DNA from: Cycas panzhihuaensis
Lineage: Eukaryota > Cycadophyta
Assembly: GCA_023213395.1 (NCBI GenBank)
Contig: CM041465.1
Coordinates: 97,223,741-97,287,740 of the forward strand
DNA length: 64,000 nucleotides
Direction: 5' to 3'
Shown here: positions 21,721 through 33,450 of the stretch, piece after piece
How positions within the stretch are numbered: position 1 is the stretch's first letter
How the letters are laid out: each line of letters opens with the position of its first letter
The notes under the pieces: model-generated
Told to the model about the DNA's origin: nothing
What the model saw: the letters and a program-made list of their open reading frames with translations, nothing else
Databases searched by the model: none
Translations under genes and position numbers: made by a program

Positions 21721-22790
21721 GATTTTAGCCCTTGGGTCACCCTTAGCCGACCTAAGTCTACCTTCTTCTTTTTTTCCCCCTCTTATTGACCAAGCCCCTC
21801 TTTAGTTTATGGAAGGGAATGCCATGTGCATGGGGGCAACCAAGGACATCATCCTTACTACCAATAAGGTCATCAAGGTGGGAGCAGAGTGTTCCCCTGA
21901 AGAAATGAAGGAGTACGACCTTCTCTTTTAGGAGTTTCATGAAATCTTTGCATGGGATTATACTAACATGAAGGGAGTAGACCCTTCCATTATCACCCAT
22001 AACCTTACTACCATTTTAGGAACTTACCCCATGTGGCAAAAGTAGTGCCTCCTACATCTTAGACTTTTAGGTACTGTGAAGATGGAAGTTAAGAAACTCT
22101 TGGATGCAAGGTTGATCTCCTCCATCAATTACCCCAAGTGGGTCTCAAACATCATTCCCATTGCTAAATAGAACATGATGATTTAAATATGCATTAATTT
22201 CTATGACATTAATAATGCATGTCCCAAATACAACTTCCCTTTATCTTTCATCAATCAAATCATTGATTGAACCAATAGATTCAAAGTCATGCCCTTAATG
22301 GACAACTTCTCTAAGTATAACTAGATACAGATCTCTCCTGAAGACCATCACAAAATAGCCTTTACCCCTCCTTGGGGTCCTTTGCTTACAAAGCAATGCC
22401 CTTTGGACTAAAAAATATAGATGCTACTTACTAAAGGGTGATGCAGTTCCTCTTCCATGACCTCATAAATAAAACTCTTGAGGTCTTTATAGATGACATG
22501 ATGGGCCTTTCATGTAAAATGGCCCACCATCCTAGCGATTTATATGCTATCTTTACTAGATATCACAAATATCATGTGAGCCTAAACCCTCTTAAATATG
22601 TATTTACTATAACTGTTAGCAAACTCCTTAGTTTCCTTATTTCAAAACAAGGAATCCAGATCGATCCTAATAAAGTCAAGGCCATCCTTAACATTTCTCC
22701 CCCTAAGACTCAATGGAAAATCAAGTTATTCTTAGGTAGATTGGGTTTCTTTAGGCATTTTTTTGGCAAACTTTTCCATAAATGCTAAAC
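21721..22790 (+). pseudogene. pol: A reverse transcriptase remnant
   Basis: Reads HEIFAWDYTNMKGVDPSIIT, VKKLLDARLISSINYPKWVS, NIIPIAK, CINFYDINNACPKYNFPL, RFKVMPLMDNFSKYN, IQISPEDHHKIAFTPPWGP, then MQFLFHDLINKTLEVFIDDM with the catalytic box FIDDM at 22,486-22,500, and LISKQGIQIDPNKVKAILNI, SPPKTQWKIKLFLGRLGFFR. This order and the SPPKT/GRLGF ending are those of Tat elements. The frame changes around 22,370-22,430 and has TAG stops where Q or W is expected. Confidence 0.9.
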
Positions 22791-23340
22791 CCCTCACCAA
22801 CCTATTAAAGAAGGGAGCTCTATTTGCTTAGTCTTAAAAGGCCTATGAAGCTTTTGAAGAGCTCAAAAGAGCCTTGTCTTCTGCCCCAATTTTGGCACCT
22901 TCCCTTTTGATCGACCCTTTATCCTTTATACATTAGCTACTGATGAATCCTTGGTGGTTATGCTTACCTAGGAGGATGACTTAGGAATTGAGAGGGCTAT
23001 CTAGTTTATCAGCTACACCTTAGTTGTTACCGAGATTAACTACTTTTTTGCTAAGAAGGAATGCCTCACCTTAGTGTATGCCACCAAAACATTTAGGCAT
23101 TACTTGCTTGGTAACACCACTCAAGTGATCATTCAATTCGATCCCTTAATATACCTCCTAACTTGATCTAATTTGATAGGTAGGACTAGCAAGTAGGCCA
23201 TCCTCCTTCAAGAGTTTGATCTCTAAATCATTAATAGAAAGTTGAAGAAAGGGATGGTGGTCACTGAATAGCTAGCTGACACCCTAATCCCTAACTCTTT
23301 GAACACTCTTGTTGATGATTCCTTACTAAATGAGCCTATC
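22791..23340 (+). pseudogene. pol: A gypsy-type RNase H remnant
   Basis: KPLTNLLKKGALFA, AYEAFEELKRALSSAPILA, then AEINYFF..ECL changed to EINYFFAKKECLTLVYATKT and FRHYLLGNTTQVIIQFDPL, followed by a mutated segment ending LADTLIP. This is the ordinary gypsy RNase H with its connection domain. The second, archaeal-type RNase H found in B and in many Tat elements is absent: the sequence passes directly to the integrase. Confidence 0.8.
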
Positions 23341-24610
23341 TTTTCCATTCAAGACTCATCCCCCCATCCATTGGCTGATAGTGAATGGTATAGGGATATC
23401 GTACAATACCTCACTGAATAGTAGTATCATCCTGATGCTAGTGATAAGGTAAGGTCATGCTTTAGGACCACTGCTAGGTAGTACTTCCTCATGGAAGGGG
23501 TGTTGTATAAGAGATCCTTTAATGGGGTCCTTCTTCGTTGTGTCAACCTTGATGAAGTGAATCATGTACTTCATGAGTGTCATAATTGCATCTGTGGGGG
23601 CCACTTTGGGGTTACTATTGGCCATCCCTCTTCAAGGATGCCCATGCCTATAGTCTGTGATGTCATAGGTATTAAGAGTATGCCAATGTCATCTGTTTAC
23701 CTTTCGAGGTCCTACACCTTATTATCTCTCTATGGTCTTTCTTCCAATAGGGATTATACCTCATTGGAGCTATAACCCCTCATTCTTCATCGCAGCATAA
23801 GTTTATCTTAGCTGCAATGGAATATTTTACTAAATGGGCTAAAGCAATCCCTTTATCTTCCACTTTTGGTAAGACTATATCTATATTTATCTACCAAAAT
23901 ATTATCTATCAATTTGGGGTCCCTGATATCTTGATCACGGATAATGGAACTTCCTTTTGTAATAAGGAAATAGATGAGATTTGTGGGAAGTTTAGGATAT
24001 CCTATAAAACCTCCTCTCCTTCATAGCCTTAGGCCAATAGCTAAATCAAGTCCTTCAACAAGACTCTCATTAATATCTTGAACAAAATTGTCACTCAATT
24101 CCAAAAGGATTAGCACCTTCAACTTCCCTCTACTTTATGGGCATGCCACACTTCTATTTGCATGACCATAGGGATGACCTCATTCACTGTTGTGTATAGA
24201 ACTAAGGTAGTCCTCCCCTTAGAAGTTGAGATTCCCTCCTTGCATGTTTTCCTTTGAGGTCTTATTGATGAGGAATCTTATCGCCAGGCCCACCTCCTTG
24301 ACCTTGAAGCTTTAGATGAGAGACGTTTGATTGCATATCGAGCAAATCTCACTTCTAAAGCTAAGGCATGAAGAATGTATCTTAAACATCTTTGCTCTTG
24401 CCCTTTGTATCCTAGGAACCATGTCCTCAAGTTAGAATATCTCCACGATCGCTTGTCTAAATTCAGGCCTAAATAGGTTAGTCCTTTTGTCATTCTTGAA
24501 ACTCTCAATAACAACAATTATAGGATTGTAACTCTAGAATTTGAGAAGACCATCAATGATAAATTCCTAAAAAATTCTATGTGTGACCTTCCCTACTCTC
24601 GAGTATATTA
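23341..24610 (+). pseudogene. pol: A integrase remnant
   Basis: Order seen: EWYRDIVQYLTE, VLYKRSFNGVLLRCVNLDEV, HECHNCICGGHFGV (zinc region), then from 23,780 HKFILAAMEYFTKWAKAIPL, FGVPDILITDNGTSFCNKE and SYKTSSPS, and finally SFTVVYRTKVVLPLEVEIPS, LDERRLIAYRANL and YPRNHVLKLEYLHD. The Asp in DYFTKW is Glu; the Asp of TDNGT is kept; the Glu after SSP is in a damaged stretch. The ending VLPLEVEIPSL is characteristic of the Tat branch. Stops and two frame changes occur. Confidence 0.88.
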
Positions 24611-25355
24611 AGCATACCCCTTCTTCCCTTCTGCTCCAAAATGAGTTTAAACTACCACTCTAAACATGTCTCCAATCCCCACTAATCATATGTGGGATGG
24701 CATCTTGGAGTGGATTCTCATCCTTTTGGTTCCATCACTTGCATTGCATCTTTTTTGTTTCCCTTCCAGGGGGACCCTCTCCTCCTAGTTGGCTGTGTAA
24801 ACTTTCTTCGCTCCCAAGCTTGGAATCGTACCCTAACTAGGGCCTTCTGCTTGAGTATCTATACTCCCTCCTTATTATTGTTTCCTTTGTATATTCATTA
24901 TGTTCTTTTGATGGACATGCATGGCTTTCCCTCTCCTAGCCTCATATGTGCCTATCACCTATACACATGGTAGTCATGTGTACCTACTACGAGTGTGGTG
25001 CTGCATGAAAAGAAACACAAGTATCACCCATATGATCTAACAAAAAAAAACCATAACAATCAACTAAAATCATCGTGATGCATAGTCCTTTGTATGCTTG
25101 TGCACCCATATCTCCATGCATTCGTCTCTTTATGTATATGCATAAGTAAATAAATAAATAAATAATATAACAACACCACAAAACCATAACTATACCATCA
25201 TCATGGGTCAAATGGGGTACTAATTAGCCCCCGTCTATATATACATAAATCATATCATATAATATCACATGGTACATCATCCTTAGGAAGCTAGAATCCT
25301 TGCAGAGAGGAGTACAATCATGTGTCTACATATGGTGTGACTCCTTGGAGGTTCA
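24611..25355 (+). other. A, non-coding stretch after pol
   Basis: No domain seen. Contains a short (TAAA)n run at 25,147-25,165. It separates pol from the antisense frame. Confidence 0.55.
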
Positions 25356-28300
25356 ATGCTTTCTTGCTTAAAACTAACAATGCATCTAGCTCCTCAATGT
25401 CCTACCCTTAGGGGATATCATCTCCTCTCCTATAAGATCCCTCGTCAGGAGACCATATGCCTCCTAAGATTCTCCTACACTACTGTGAGCTCACTACCTT
25501 GCTCCCTTCATCTCGAGGCCTCCTCTAGGTTGGCATCATCATGTGTGTATGAGTCTTGCTTTGTGACGACCTGGTGGAGACCTACTCTGCCAACTAATCG
25601 TATCTCATATAGATATAATATCTCTCCCCCTCTACTCTCCAGAGTCCCTCCTGTAGCACAACAATCATAATGCGACTCTCTACATGTACGCTTATTACTC
25701 CTCCTATCTGGGCCTCTAGTGCCTAGACCTAGCCTCGTAGGGCATCCCTCTCCATGGCTATCTGGTCCCTCTTTATGGCTATCTAACCCCTCTCTGCATG
25801 GAGTCCATCCAGTTCTCCCTATAGCTCTCCTACCCTTGACTGGTATCCCTGGGACTTCACTGCTCACATATCTCTGGCCTTGATCAATAGGGCGAATACT
25901 GTTTTGTGTGCCTCTACTGATTGAGGCTTCTCTCCAGCTAAGATGGGAGGTTCTCCCTCTATGTAGATATGGAGAAATAATGCTTGGACTACTACCTCCA
26001 CTAGCCTCCTCATCTCTGCTACTCCTACCAAACCATATATACCATGTGTCAATCCAATATGCATATATCAAAGCATCAAAAATCAAACCAAAGGGGACTA
26101 TCTAAGTAACTAGTGGTCAAAAGAGGTCAAGTAGGAGTAGCATCTCATCTCTTAGGATAGCTAGCTCCTCTGCTCTAACAACCACCTCCTCTACAAGAGC
26201 TCCCTTAGCTACTGGTCCTCCTTCCTCTATCTCTAGTACCACCTCTCCTATCTCCTGGCCCATTGGACCATCTCCTACCCTACTCCTCCCCCCTTTGTCA
26301 TGGCTATCACTGCCTTTGCTACCACTACCATAGCCACTATTGCCACAGGAGCCCTACTTGCTACTCTCACCCTGCCTACCAGTGCATATGATGGCCTATC
26401 TTCCCTCCTAGGCACTGATAGACCTGCCTCTCCTCCTATAACTCTTGACGGAATTGCCTCTCATCTTGTAGCTCCTAACATGCCTGCCTCTCCTCTTGTG
26501 ACTCCTAATGGGCCTATCCCATCACCTCCATCATCACCTCCACCCTCATTAGGGTCATCTCCTAGCTCCCCTACTACATCCTCACTCTCCCAGTATACCC
26601 CTCTATATGGGTCTACCGTATAGTCTATTAGGGTGAGAAGGTCTAGTGATATTGCCTATGCCAATCTCCCAATATGTACTTGATCCTCAGTTCCCCTAAA
26701 CCAAGTTTCCCACCTATGGACCATGGGCACTCATGCTGAAATGGGGTGCAATCCCCCTAATGGTTTGACTACTCTAAAGTGATTAAAGAACCAACATTGT
26801 AGTAAGGTGCAATACGAGAATCTGCCTCTCCCTACCACTTGAATCACATCCAACTACAATGTTCATTATTACCAGGGTAGCCTAGTCCAACCTCTCCCTA
26901 GCCTCACACCTCCTAACCGTGGTCATCCATCCACATGGAATATCCCTATAGTTCTATTTTTAGGAGATCTAGAACAAAATGCCTAGTGCAATAAGCTTCC
27001 TTACCTGAGGAATTTGTGATATCACCATAGCCAGAACTGACACCCCTCATTGGTCCCACCTGCCTTGGCCTATGAAATACATGGCTGCCTCCATGTGTAC
27101 GACATCTATGTTGGGCAATGTACCTAATGATGCTAGCGCTCTTTCTGCCAGTACCCTTAGAATCCTCTTGATATCTCCCAATGTGATAGTGATATCTCCT
27201 ACCTAAGGGAGATGGAAGATGTATTATCGTTGATCCTAATGGGAGACTATATCCACTAGGAGGTGCTAATTTGATGTATATTAGGGCATCCTGATGACCT
27301 TTAGGAGCTTGAAATATCTCAATACCCCTCTATCCCTCTATGAAATCATCTTTATAAAGCTCATCATAGTTACTCCAATGTTCTCGCATTTGTCCACTGC
27401 GATAATTGCCTCTAAAAGAACCCAAATATCAGTCTAAAGACCTCTCACAGCATGCTTGGTTACCCTTAGGGTGCCTCTTACCCTGCTTGGATAGGCCAAG
27501 CCATCCTCTCAGGCCTTATTTATGCTTTTTTCCATTATTTTCTCTCAGCCTTGTATTAAACTATATGGTACTGTGGAGTTTGATATGAGCCCCACTGAGA
27601 TTTTCACATGCTCTTAGTAACCCCACAACAAACTCTACCGCATCATGATCTTTGCCATGGGGCCATTGTTTCCCCCTCCTAAAAAGGGTGGGGGGGGGGG
27701 GGGGGGGATACCAAAAAAACCACAAAATTATCTTGGAGTGGGCCAAAGCTTAGCCCACTAGGACTAGGGTTACTTAATGCCCTAGTCCTCCTCCTCTTTG
27801 GATCTCATTCAAGCTCCAAAGGATCCTAGATTGCCCTTAAAGGGCTAATACTCAACTATAAAAACTTCAAAAACCTACTAAATGTAAGCAATGAAATGAA
27901 GGAGGTAAGGGATGATCCACTCACTGGATCTAGCCTTGCCACCACCATCTCGTCGTCCTGATCATGTGGGCTATCTCCTCACCTTAATCGAATAGTCAAA
28001 TCTCTTGTTGTATGCTCCTGAAGTCTTGTAGGGCTCTGCTACATAGAAGGAAGGGCTCTAGATTGATCATGGGGCTCGTGAAAATGAACCCCATTTTCCC
28101 CCTCCTTCCTTTATATATGCAGGGGCCCCAAGGGGCACTCTCTCCTTTTCCTTTATTGTGATAGCGTTCAAGACCATTTCCTTAGCCTTATCACCTTTGT
28201 CTTTAGGGTTTGTCCCCTGTTTTACCTCCATGGCCTCCATTTTGAGCTTTTTTAGTGCATTTATGGTGACCTCTTCAATCTCCTGTAGATCCATTTTATC

Positions 28301-28480
28301 TCATTTTTTGCACTACTCTAAAATATACCCATGCTTATACTCCTTTGACTCATTTTGCCATTGTGGATTCGTTTCTTTTACCCATTCAAGCCTTTGAGGC
28401 TCCCAAAGGAAGTGCCTTCCTTTTTCTAGACCTCACCTTAGTCCTTTTAGTAACCTTTGGAGCATAAAAGGGGCCTTTTC
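25356..28480 (-). pseudogene. A antisense reading frame, unknown function
   Basis: Read on the minus strand from about 28,450 the sequence is protein-like in successive pieces: a charged N-terminus with NALKKLKMEAMEVKQGTNP and KGDKAKEMVLNAITIKEKER (28,294-28,067); a middle block with GHQDALIYIKLAPPSGYSLP, VGDITITLGDIKRILRVLAE and NIDVVHMEAAMYFIGQGRWD (27,340-27,040); and a C-terminal block with EKPQSVEAHKTVFALLIKAR (near 25,890) and a heptad-like ELDGLHAERG stretch (25,815-25,720), probably coiled coil. B carries a matching segment at the same place and orientation. Extra antisense frames after pol are known in Tat-branch elements such as Grande. Function unknown; about a dozen stops or frame changes. 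Confidence 0.55.
27690..27707. repeat. Run of 18 G
   Basis: Uninterrupted G18 followed by ATACC. It could form a G-quadruplex or mark a sequencing or assembly problem; it lies in the antisense frame of A. Confidence 0.95.
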
Positions 28481-29506
28481 ATCAGCATCTCTTTGCCTCT
28501 TTATTAGGTCAATTTCCTCGCCCCTGGGTAGCCTCTTCTCTGGACTCTCCTACCCTTTATGACCTATATTCATAGCTTTTTAAGTGATTGTAGCCTTGTC
28601 ACTATTTTTCCTCCCTTCTCTCTACATATTGACCTTGTCGTCACTATTTTTCCTATTATTCGATGAAAACCTTACTCTTTCACCATGGTACTACTTATTT
28701 TCACTTATAGATGAAGTTGTAGTAATCTAAGACCTTTTGCTACAGCGTGGATCCTATATGACCCCTTTGGATATAACTACATGTATTCTGGAGTCTTTCT
28801 CCCATCCTCCTCCTTTGTGACTCTTAGATCATCATGTCACAGCTTACCTAGGTTTACTAGGTACATTGCTCACATTTAAGAGCCCTCACTTTAACTATCA
28901 GGTCTCTCATATTTCATTTCTCCTCCATGGATATTTAGCACATTCCTCGAGACCAAAACATTGAGGTAGATGGTCTTATTTATCGCATCCTCAAGCATCG
29001 TCTCTCTCTTCTCAATGATTCTCCCTAGGAAGCCTATCAGGTTGCCTAATCACCCAGGTTTTAGGATCATTCCATCCTTCATTCTACAATCCGTTTATTC
29101 CTCTAAAAGTTGACCACTGATGAGGTTAAACTATGGTGACCACTAGGTTTGTTTCTTCACCTTATCCTTCGTACCACCCATGATACAAGGCCCTTGTATT
29201 CTAATCTCCATATGTATATACTTCTCATTTATGCTATCTCATTGATTATGCTCATGACTGTCAGCATTATTTACCTTATATAGGTGTGATAGGGGAATCC
29301 CCCTCATCCACTCTCCTCTTTATTAGATTCTAGGGCAATGCATAGGTAGCCCCTATGTCACCTCTCTTTCCTCCTTATCTATATCTTCCACCATGACACC
29401 CGCCATATCCTTGGATGATAACACCACTATACTTTGATGTATGATACTAACCATTGTGCTAATAACATTTGCCATCGCATCATGCTTTTGAGCAGTGAAG
29501 GTCTGC
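28481..29506 (+). other. A, region before the 3' LTR
   Basis: No family recognised. A plus-strand frame near 28,880-29,270 has protein-like stretches (EVDGLIYRILKHRLSLLND, then THDTRPLYSNLHMYILL) with about five stops, but nothing corroborates it. Confidence 0.4.
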
Positions 29507-29520
29507 TACCAAAGGGGTAG
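29507..29520 (+). other. Polypurine tract of A
   Basis: CTACCAAAGGGGTAG ends directly before the TG of the 3' LTR. Confidence 0.7.
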
Positions 29521-32500
29521 TGTTTTTTAGCTACTGAGAATAGACATGGATGACTCATCTTAGGTAAGAGTAGGTATATGTCTATCCTCACTTTTAATGG
29601 TTTTAGGATGCTATTAGATTATCGATAGATGCATGTTGCATGTCATTGTTTGATTGCGTGGCCATTGTGCTTGGCTTACCTATATACTCATATTTGCACC
29701 TAATATTTTATCCTATAAGGACTCGAGACAAGCATCCCATGGCATGATATTTCCCTTTGCCATATCCCCACATCATCCTTAATACTCTTGGCTCTTGTAC
29801 CCCATTATTTATCACTCCTTAGCATGACATAACACCTAACAACCTGTTTAGGCCTAGTTTTTATCTTGGTTCACCACTTGTCCCTCTTTGGGGCTTTGTT
29901 GCACCTTTTTCCTCATCTATCATGGTCCCTCTATCTTCTAAAACCCCTTGGACACCTTTCCATTCTACTATTTAGTCCTTTTATGGTCTAGGCCCTCTTT
30001 TTTAGTGAGCCTTTTAGGCTCCCCTTTTATTTGCACCTAGCTTTGAGTGCACTAGTGTAAATTCTCTGGTACAGCTGCAAACTCTATGGTACCATAAAGT
30101 TTGCCATGGTGAGACTGTTCAAATTTATTTTTTTGTCAGGCCATAGCTAATTTTACATTAAATAAAAAATTGACATGTAGTGCTAGGCTGTTTCCCACTT
30201 AGGACGAGTCCTAATCACCCGTTAGATTAGAGTTGGGTTTAAAAACCTAAAATTTACCTCATTCCTCCTCTTCTTCTCCCTCATATTTAAGAAAATATTT
30301 ATAAAATAAAGGTTCTCTCCTACTGTACCTATCTTCCACTCCTACCATCTTTTTACTTAGTGTAAAACCCTAAGTTATAGGGCTACAACAGTGAGTTTTT
30401 GGGATAGATCTTCTCCATAAGTACTCCACCAGGTTTCAAGTATTAAGTTTGTTGTAGGTTACGCTCCTACCTTATATCGTTACATGAGTTCTCTACCAAT
30501 CCTTTAAGGGAAACCTCTCCCCCATCCAACACATAAGGTAGATCTAGCTTAGATCTATTTTTACTAGGTATTTTCAGACCTGTACATTCTTTTTTTCCTT
30601 AAGCATAAGAGTTTCTCGCTTGATTTTTAGTTTGTTGTGTGAAACTACCTCTTGTTTCTCCATTCTGGGAGGCAAAGCCTCACCTTTCTCTGGCTTGTTC
30701 CCTCACAATTTGAGGTTTTCCTCATGTCCACTCAAGGAGGTGGAGAGAAAAGAGTCTAGTGGAGAGAGAAAGGAGTTCCATGTAGGGTTTTAAACTCTTT
30801 TGCCATCTCCTCACAGGTAGCCCCCTACTCTTTGCTCTTTTTCCTCTCCCAATACCTCTCTTATACACCTAGAAATCCTTGGGGTAGGGAACTTTGTTGG
30901 TTGCAGTGTTGGCAGCACCTTACTACATATGCACTAAGCCTTTATAGCCCTATAAAATCTAGTTTTAGTAGTAGCTCCTTTGATTTATATAGTCTTACCT
31001 CTCCTTTTACAAATCTTACAAAAGTTGCACATTGTAAGTTTTACAACTTTTACTTCTTTCTTACAACACTTTTCTATATACAAAATTTGTTGCTCTTTTT
31101 ACTATTAGAGGAACTTAGCTCCTTTCTTGATCAGTTTCTTGAGTGCTTGGGTATATAGAGACATCCCATTGGAGGGTTAGCCCTTCTGAGTCTATCCTTC
31201 TTTCTTCCTTTTTACCCTATTTACTGTAATTATTGGAATATATTATATGCATAATAAGTAAAACTAATATTGTATATGGTGCTTATTTAGAGGATTTGTA
31301 TAGGGTCACTTTCCTCTCTTCTTTTTCCTTTAGATAAGCATATACATATATATATTTACTCCCATGCATACCTGGTGCCCCTTAGGAAAGGGTAAGCAAC
31401 TTGTTGTGCAGGTTTCACCTCTTTTAGAGCAACCGAAGGTCTTCACAAAAGGTATGTATACTCCTCTTGTTATTATTACATTATTTTAAAACTTTATTAT
31501 GAGCAATTCTTTCCTTTCTTCCTTTGGTTCTTTCTATAGTTGGGCATTGGGGAAGGTAAGGAAACCCTGCTAGTGTTCCTCTCATAATATTAATCATGAT
31601 AAGGAGCATGGGATGGACAAGCATGGATCACATAGAAAGTGAAAGGCCCTTTGCAATGACTGTCCAATTTCCAAGTGAATTTCTTTCTATCTTCTCACCC
31701 ATTCCTTCACCTATTTACTCCCAAAAGAAGAAAAGGAAGAGCAAAAGAAAAGAGAGTTTCGTGTTTCATTATTCGTTGCTTGATCTATTTGATCATATAA
31801 GGTGAAGGATAATCAATTTATACAAGTAGGTATTGATCCCTACTAGTTGCATCTTTACCCCACCCCTCTTATCTCAAACTCTTGTATTCACTAGATTCTG
31901 AGTGTGAAAGGTTATGAGTCCCTCTACTCTTAGCCTATTCTCTTTCCCATGTACTATTAGGTTAACTTGCATTAGTCCTTGCATCCTCTTCGTAGGCTTC
32001 CTGCCTACTTGTTTCCTTTTATGCTGATTAAAAGATAAAGAGAGAGAGGCTAACATCTAGGAAGAGAGTGAGAGTTATTGTCTGTTCTTGTTTACTTTCT
32101 TTTCTAATTTAAACACAAACTAGAAATATAAATAGCTCACACCATTATCATCCCCTATTACATAATGAGAATAAAGAAACAAAACACATTATCTAAACCC
32201 CCTACACCTAGTCATCCATTTTAGGTATAGGCACCTTAGGGGCATCCCCCTTAAGGTCCTTGTCTCTCCATTTGGTAAGGCCCTACTCTGTCTTACCTCC
32301 ATTTGGAAGTTAGCCTTTCCAGTCTAATTTCCCCCTTGTAGTCACTCGTTATTTACTCATGAGTACTCCCTCCTTTGATTAGGATCTACTTCTTCTATTC
32401 CCTCTTCTTAGGAAGGGTGTCCCCCATCTCGATCCTCTTTCCTTGGCCATCTAGGATAGGAGGGTCCTTTTAAGGCTATTCAACAAACCGAGGGAGCCTC

Positions 32501-32708
32501 CCTTTTACCCATTTTAAAATCAAGAAGGTGCTTACCTTAAGGGGAAGTTTGTATGCCATTTTTAGGTCCTCAAACCTATGTTCTAATGCACGAATGTCCT
32601 TTGTAGGTAATCCTCTCTCTTTCTACTAAAGATCTTTTAGCCCCTTAGTTATTAATTATATAGGCTTGATCTCCTTGCATCTAGTGACCCCCTAGAGGTA
32701 TACTTCTA
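29521..32708 (+). repeat. 3' LTR of A (3,188 bp)
   Basis: Starts TGTTTTTTAGCTACTGAG and ends TATACTTCTA (CA changed to TA), followed by the target duplication. Differences from the 5' copy are mostly transitions. Confidence 0.93.
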
Positions 32709-32713
32709 GTACC
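32709..32713. repeat. Right target-site duplication of A (GTACC)
   Basis: Identical to 15,166-15,170; the interrupted G1 frame continues beyond it. Confidence 0.93.
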
Positions 32714-33131
32714 AAAATAATAAGTGAACCTCAAGGGGAATAATTTGGTTTAATCTCTCCTTGCTCTAAGAGTTCTTGAATCTACTTCTTAATCTCTTCA
32801 TTCTCTAGAATAGAGGCCTGATAGAGACTAAGATTGGCAAAGATGAATTAACAACCAATTGGATTTCATGCTTAATTTTCCTCTTAGGGGGTAGCTCTTT
32901 TGGCTCTTGGAATATGTTATTATACTTATTCCTTAGGCATTTAATCTACTACACTTATTTTCTATATAGTGTATGCATTAAGGAACTTGCTTGCTCATTT
33001 TCTTCCACTTTATATTTCACTATTAATAACACAAATTTTCTAAAAGTATTAATCAATCTTTTTACTTATTAGGAGGATATAAGGGAGATCTTCTTTTGTA
33101 ATTTTAATGTATTAATCAAATATGATTTTCT
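32714..33131 (-). pseudogene. pol: G1 reverse transcriptase, N-terminal part
   Basis: On the minus strand: FQEPKELPPKRKIKHEIQLV, then VNSSLPILSLYQASILENEE, IKKQIQELLEQGEIKPNYSP with changes, and GSLI directly before the target duplication. These are the entry motifs of gypsy reverse transcriptase (..PP.R..eH.I.l..g..P....yR.s..E..El..qi.eLL..G.I.PS.SPwgSP). The domain resumes at 15,165. Upstream (33,131-32,930) is the protease-to-reverse-transcriptase spacer with stops. It ends at the H insertion. Confidence 0.88.
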
Positions 33132-33430
33132 TGTTAGGTAAAGGATCTAGTTGCTATAATCCACTACACTAAAGCAATAGCACATAACATGAGCAAAACA
33201 GAGAGAAGAAGATTAAGAGCAAAAATGAAAGGTGAGAATTATAACTCTCCCTTTCACATTTAGCCTTATATATTAGAGGATATACATTAAGGTTTTCAAA
33301 GGAGTTTCCTACCTAATAATATGATCCTAAAATTACACTTAAATATAAATAAAATTACATTTAACTATGTGACTTAGATAACCTAAAGTCACTTTTATAT
33401 AATTAATCTAATGACCTTGATGTATTAACA
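33132..33430 (-). repeat. 3' LTR of H
   Basis: On the minus strand starts TGTTAATACATCAAGG after the purine tract and ends CTTTACCTAACA at 33,132. It is 299 bp long. Only one copy is visible, so the ends rest on TG...CA and the tract. Confidence 0.75.
33264..33272 (-). promoter_or_regulatory. TATA-like box in LTR of H
   Basis: TATATAAGG on the minus strand, about 160 bases into the LTR. Confidence 0.45.
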
Positions 33431-33450
33431 TCCATCAATCCCCTCCTTTA
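33431..33450 (-). other. Polypurine tract of H
   Basis: Minus strand TAAAGGAGGGGATTGATGGA directly before the LTR. Confidence 0.7.

Larger units (their letters stand above)
15171..32708 (+). mobile_element. A: complete 17.5-kb Tat/Ogre-like Ty3/gypsy element
   Basis: Two LTRs of 3,180 and 3,188 bp, a 5-bp target duplication, a primer site, a purine tract and the gene order gag, protease, reverse transcriptase, RNase H, integrase define a full-length insertion. Size, very long LTRs, the FIDDM box followed by the GLS/PPKTQ region, and the VEIPSLHV-type integrase ending are features of the Tat/Ogre branch. Downstream of integrase there is a further 4.9 kb holding an antisense reading frame. All frames are full of stops. 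In the first about 180 aligned LTR bases I count 28 differences, about 25 of them transitions, so the insertion is old. Confidence 0.93.
11425..33131 (-). mobile_element. G1: minus-strand Ty3/gypsy chromovirus, split by A
   Basis: Read on the minus strand, the right-hand part (33,131 to 32,714) carries the region just before and at the start of reverse transcriptase. After the 17.5-kb insertion A, the same domain resumes at 15,170 and runs on through RNase H, integrase, GPY/F module and chromodomain to a polypurine tract and a 1,101-bp LTR with TGATC...GATCA ends. The 5' half (LTR, gag, protease) is not in the window, because element H cuts in at 33,132. The same family reappears as E at the right edge. 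Confidence 0.88.

Noticed and set aside
25508-26086. 192-codon open frame on the minus strand
   Set aside because: It overlaps the antisense region of A, but the frame that shows similarity to B and a coiled-coil pattern is a different one (25,864-26,064 and onward). The long frame is Arg/Gly/Ser-rich as expected of an out-of-frame shadow.
28880-29270. Possible extra sense protein before the 3' LTR of A
   Set aside because: Protein-like text with about five stops in 130 codons, but no match in B and no recognised motif.
30832-31158. 108-codon open frame on the + strand in the 3' LTR of A
   Set aside because: The matching stretch of the 5' LTR (16,460-16,790) does not keep the frame, so it is not conserved coding sequence.
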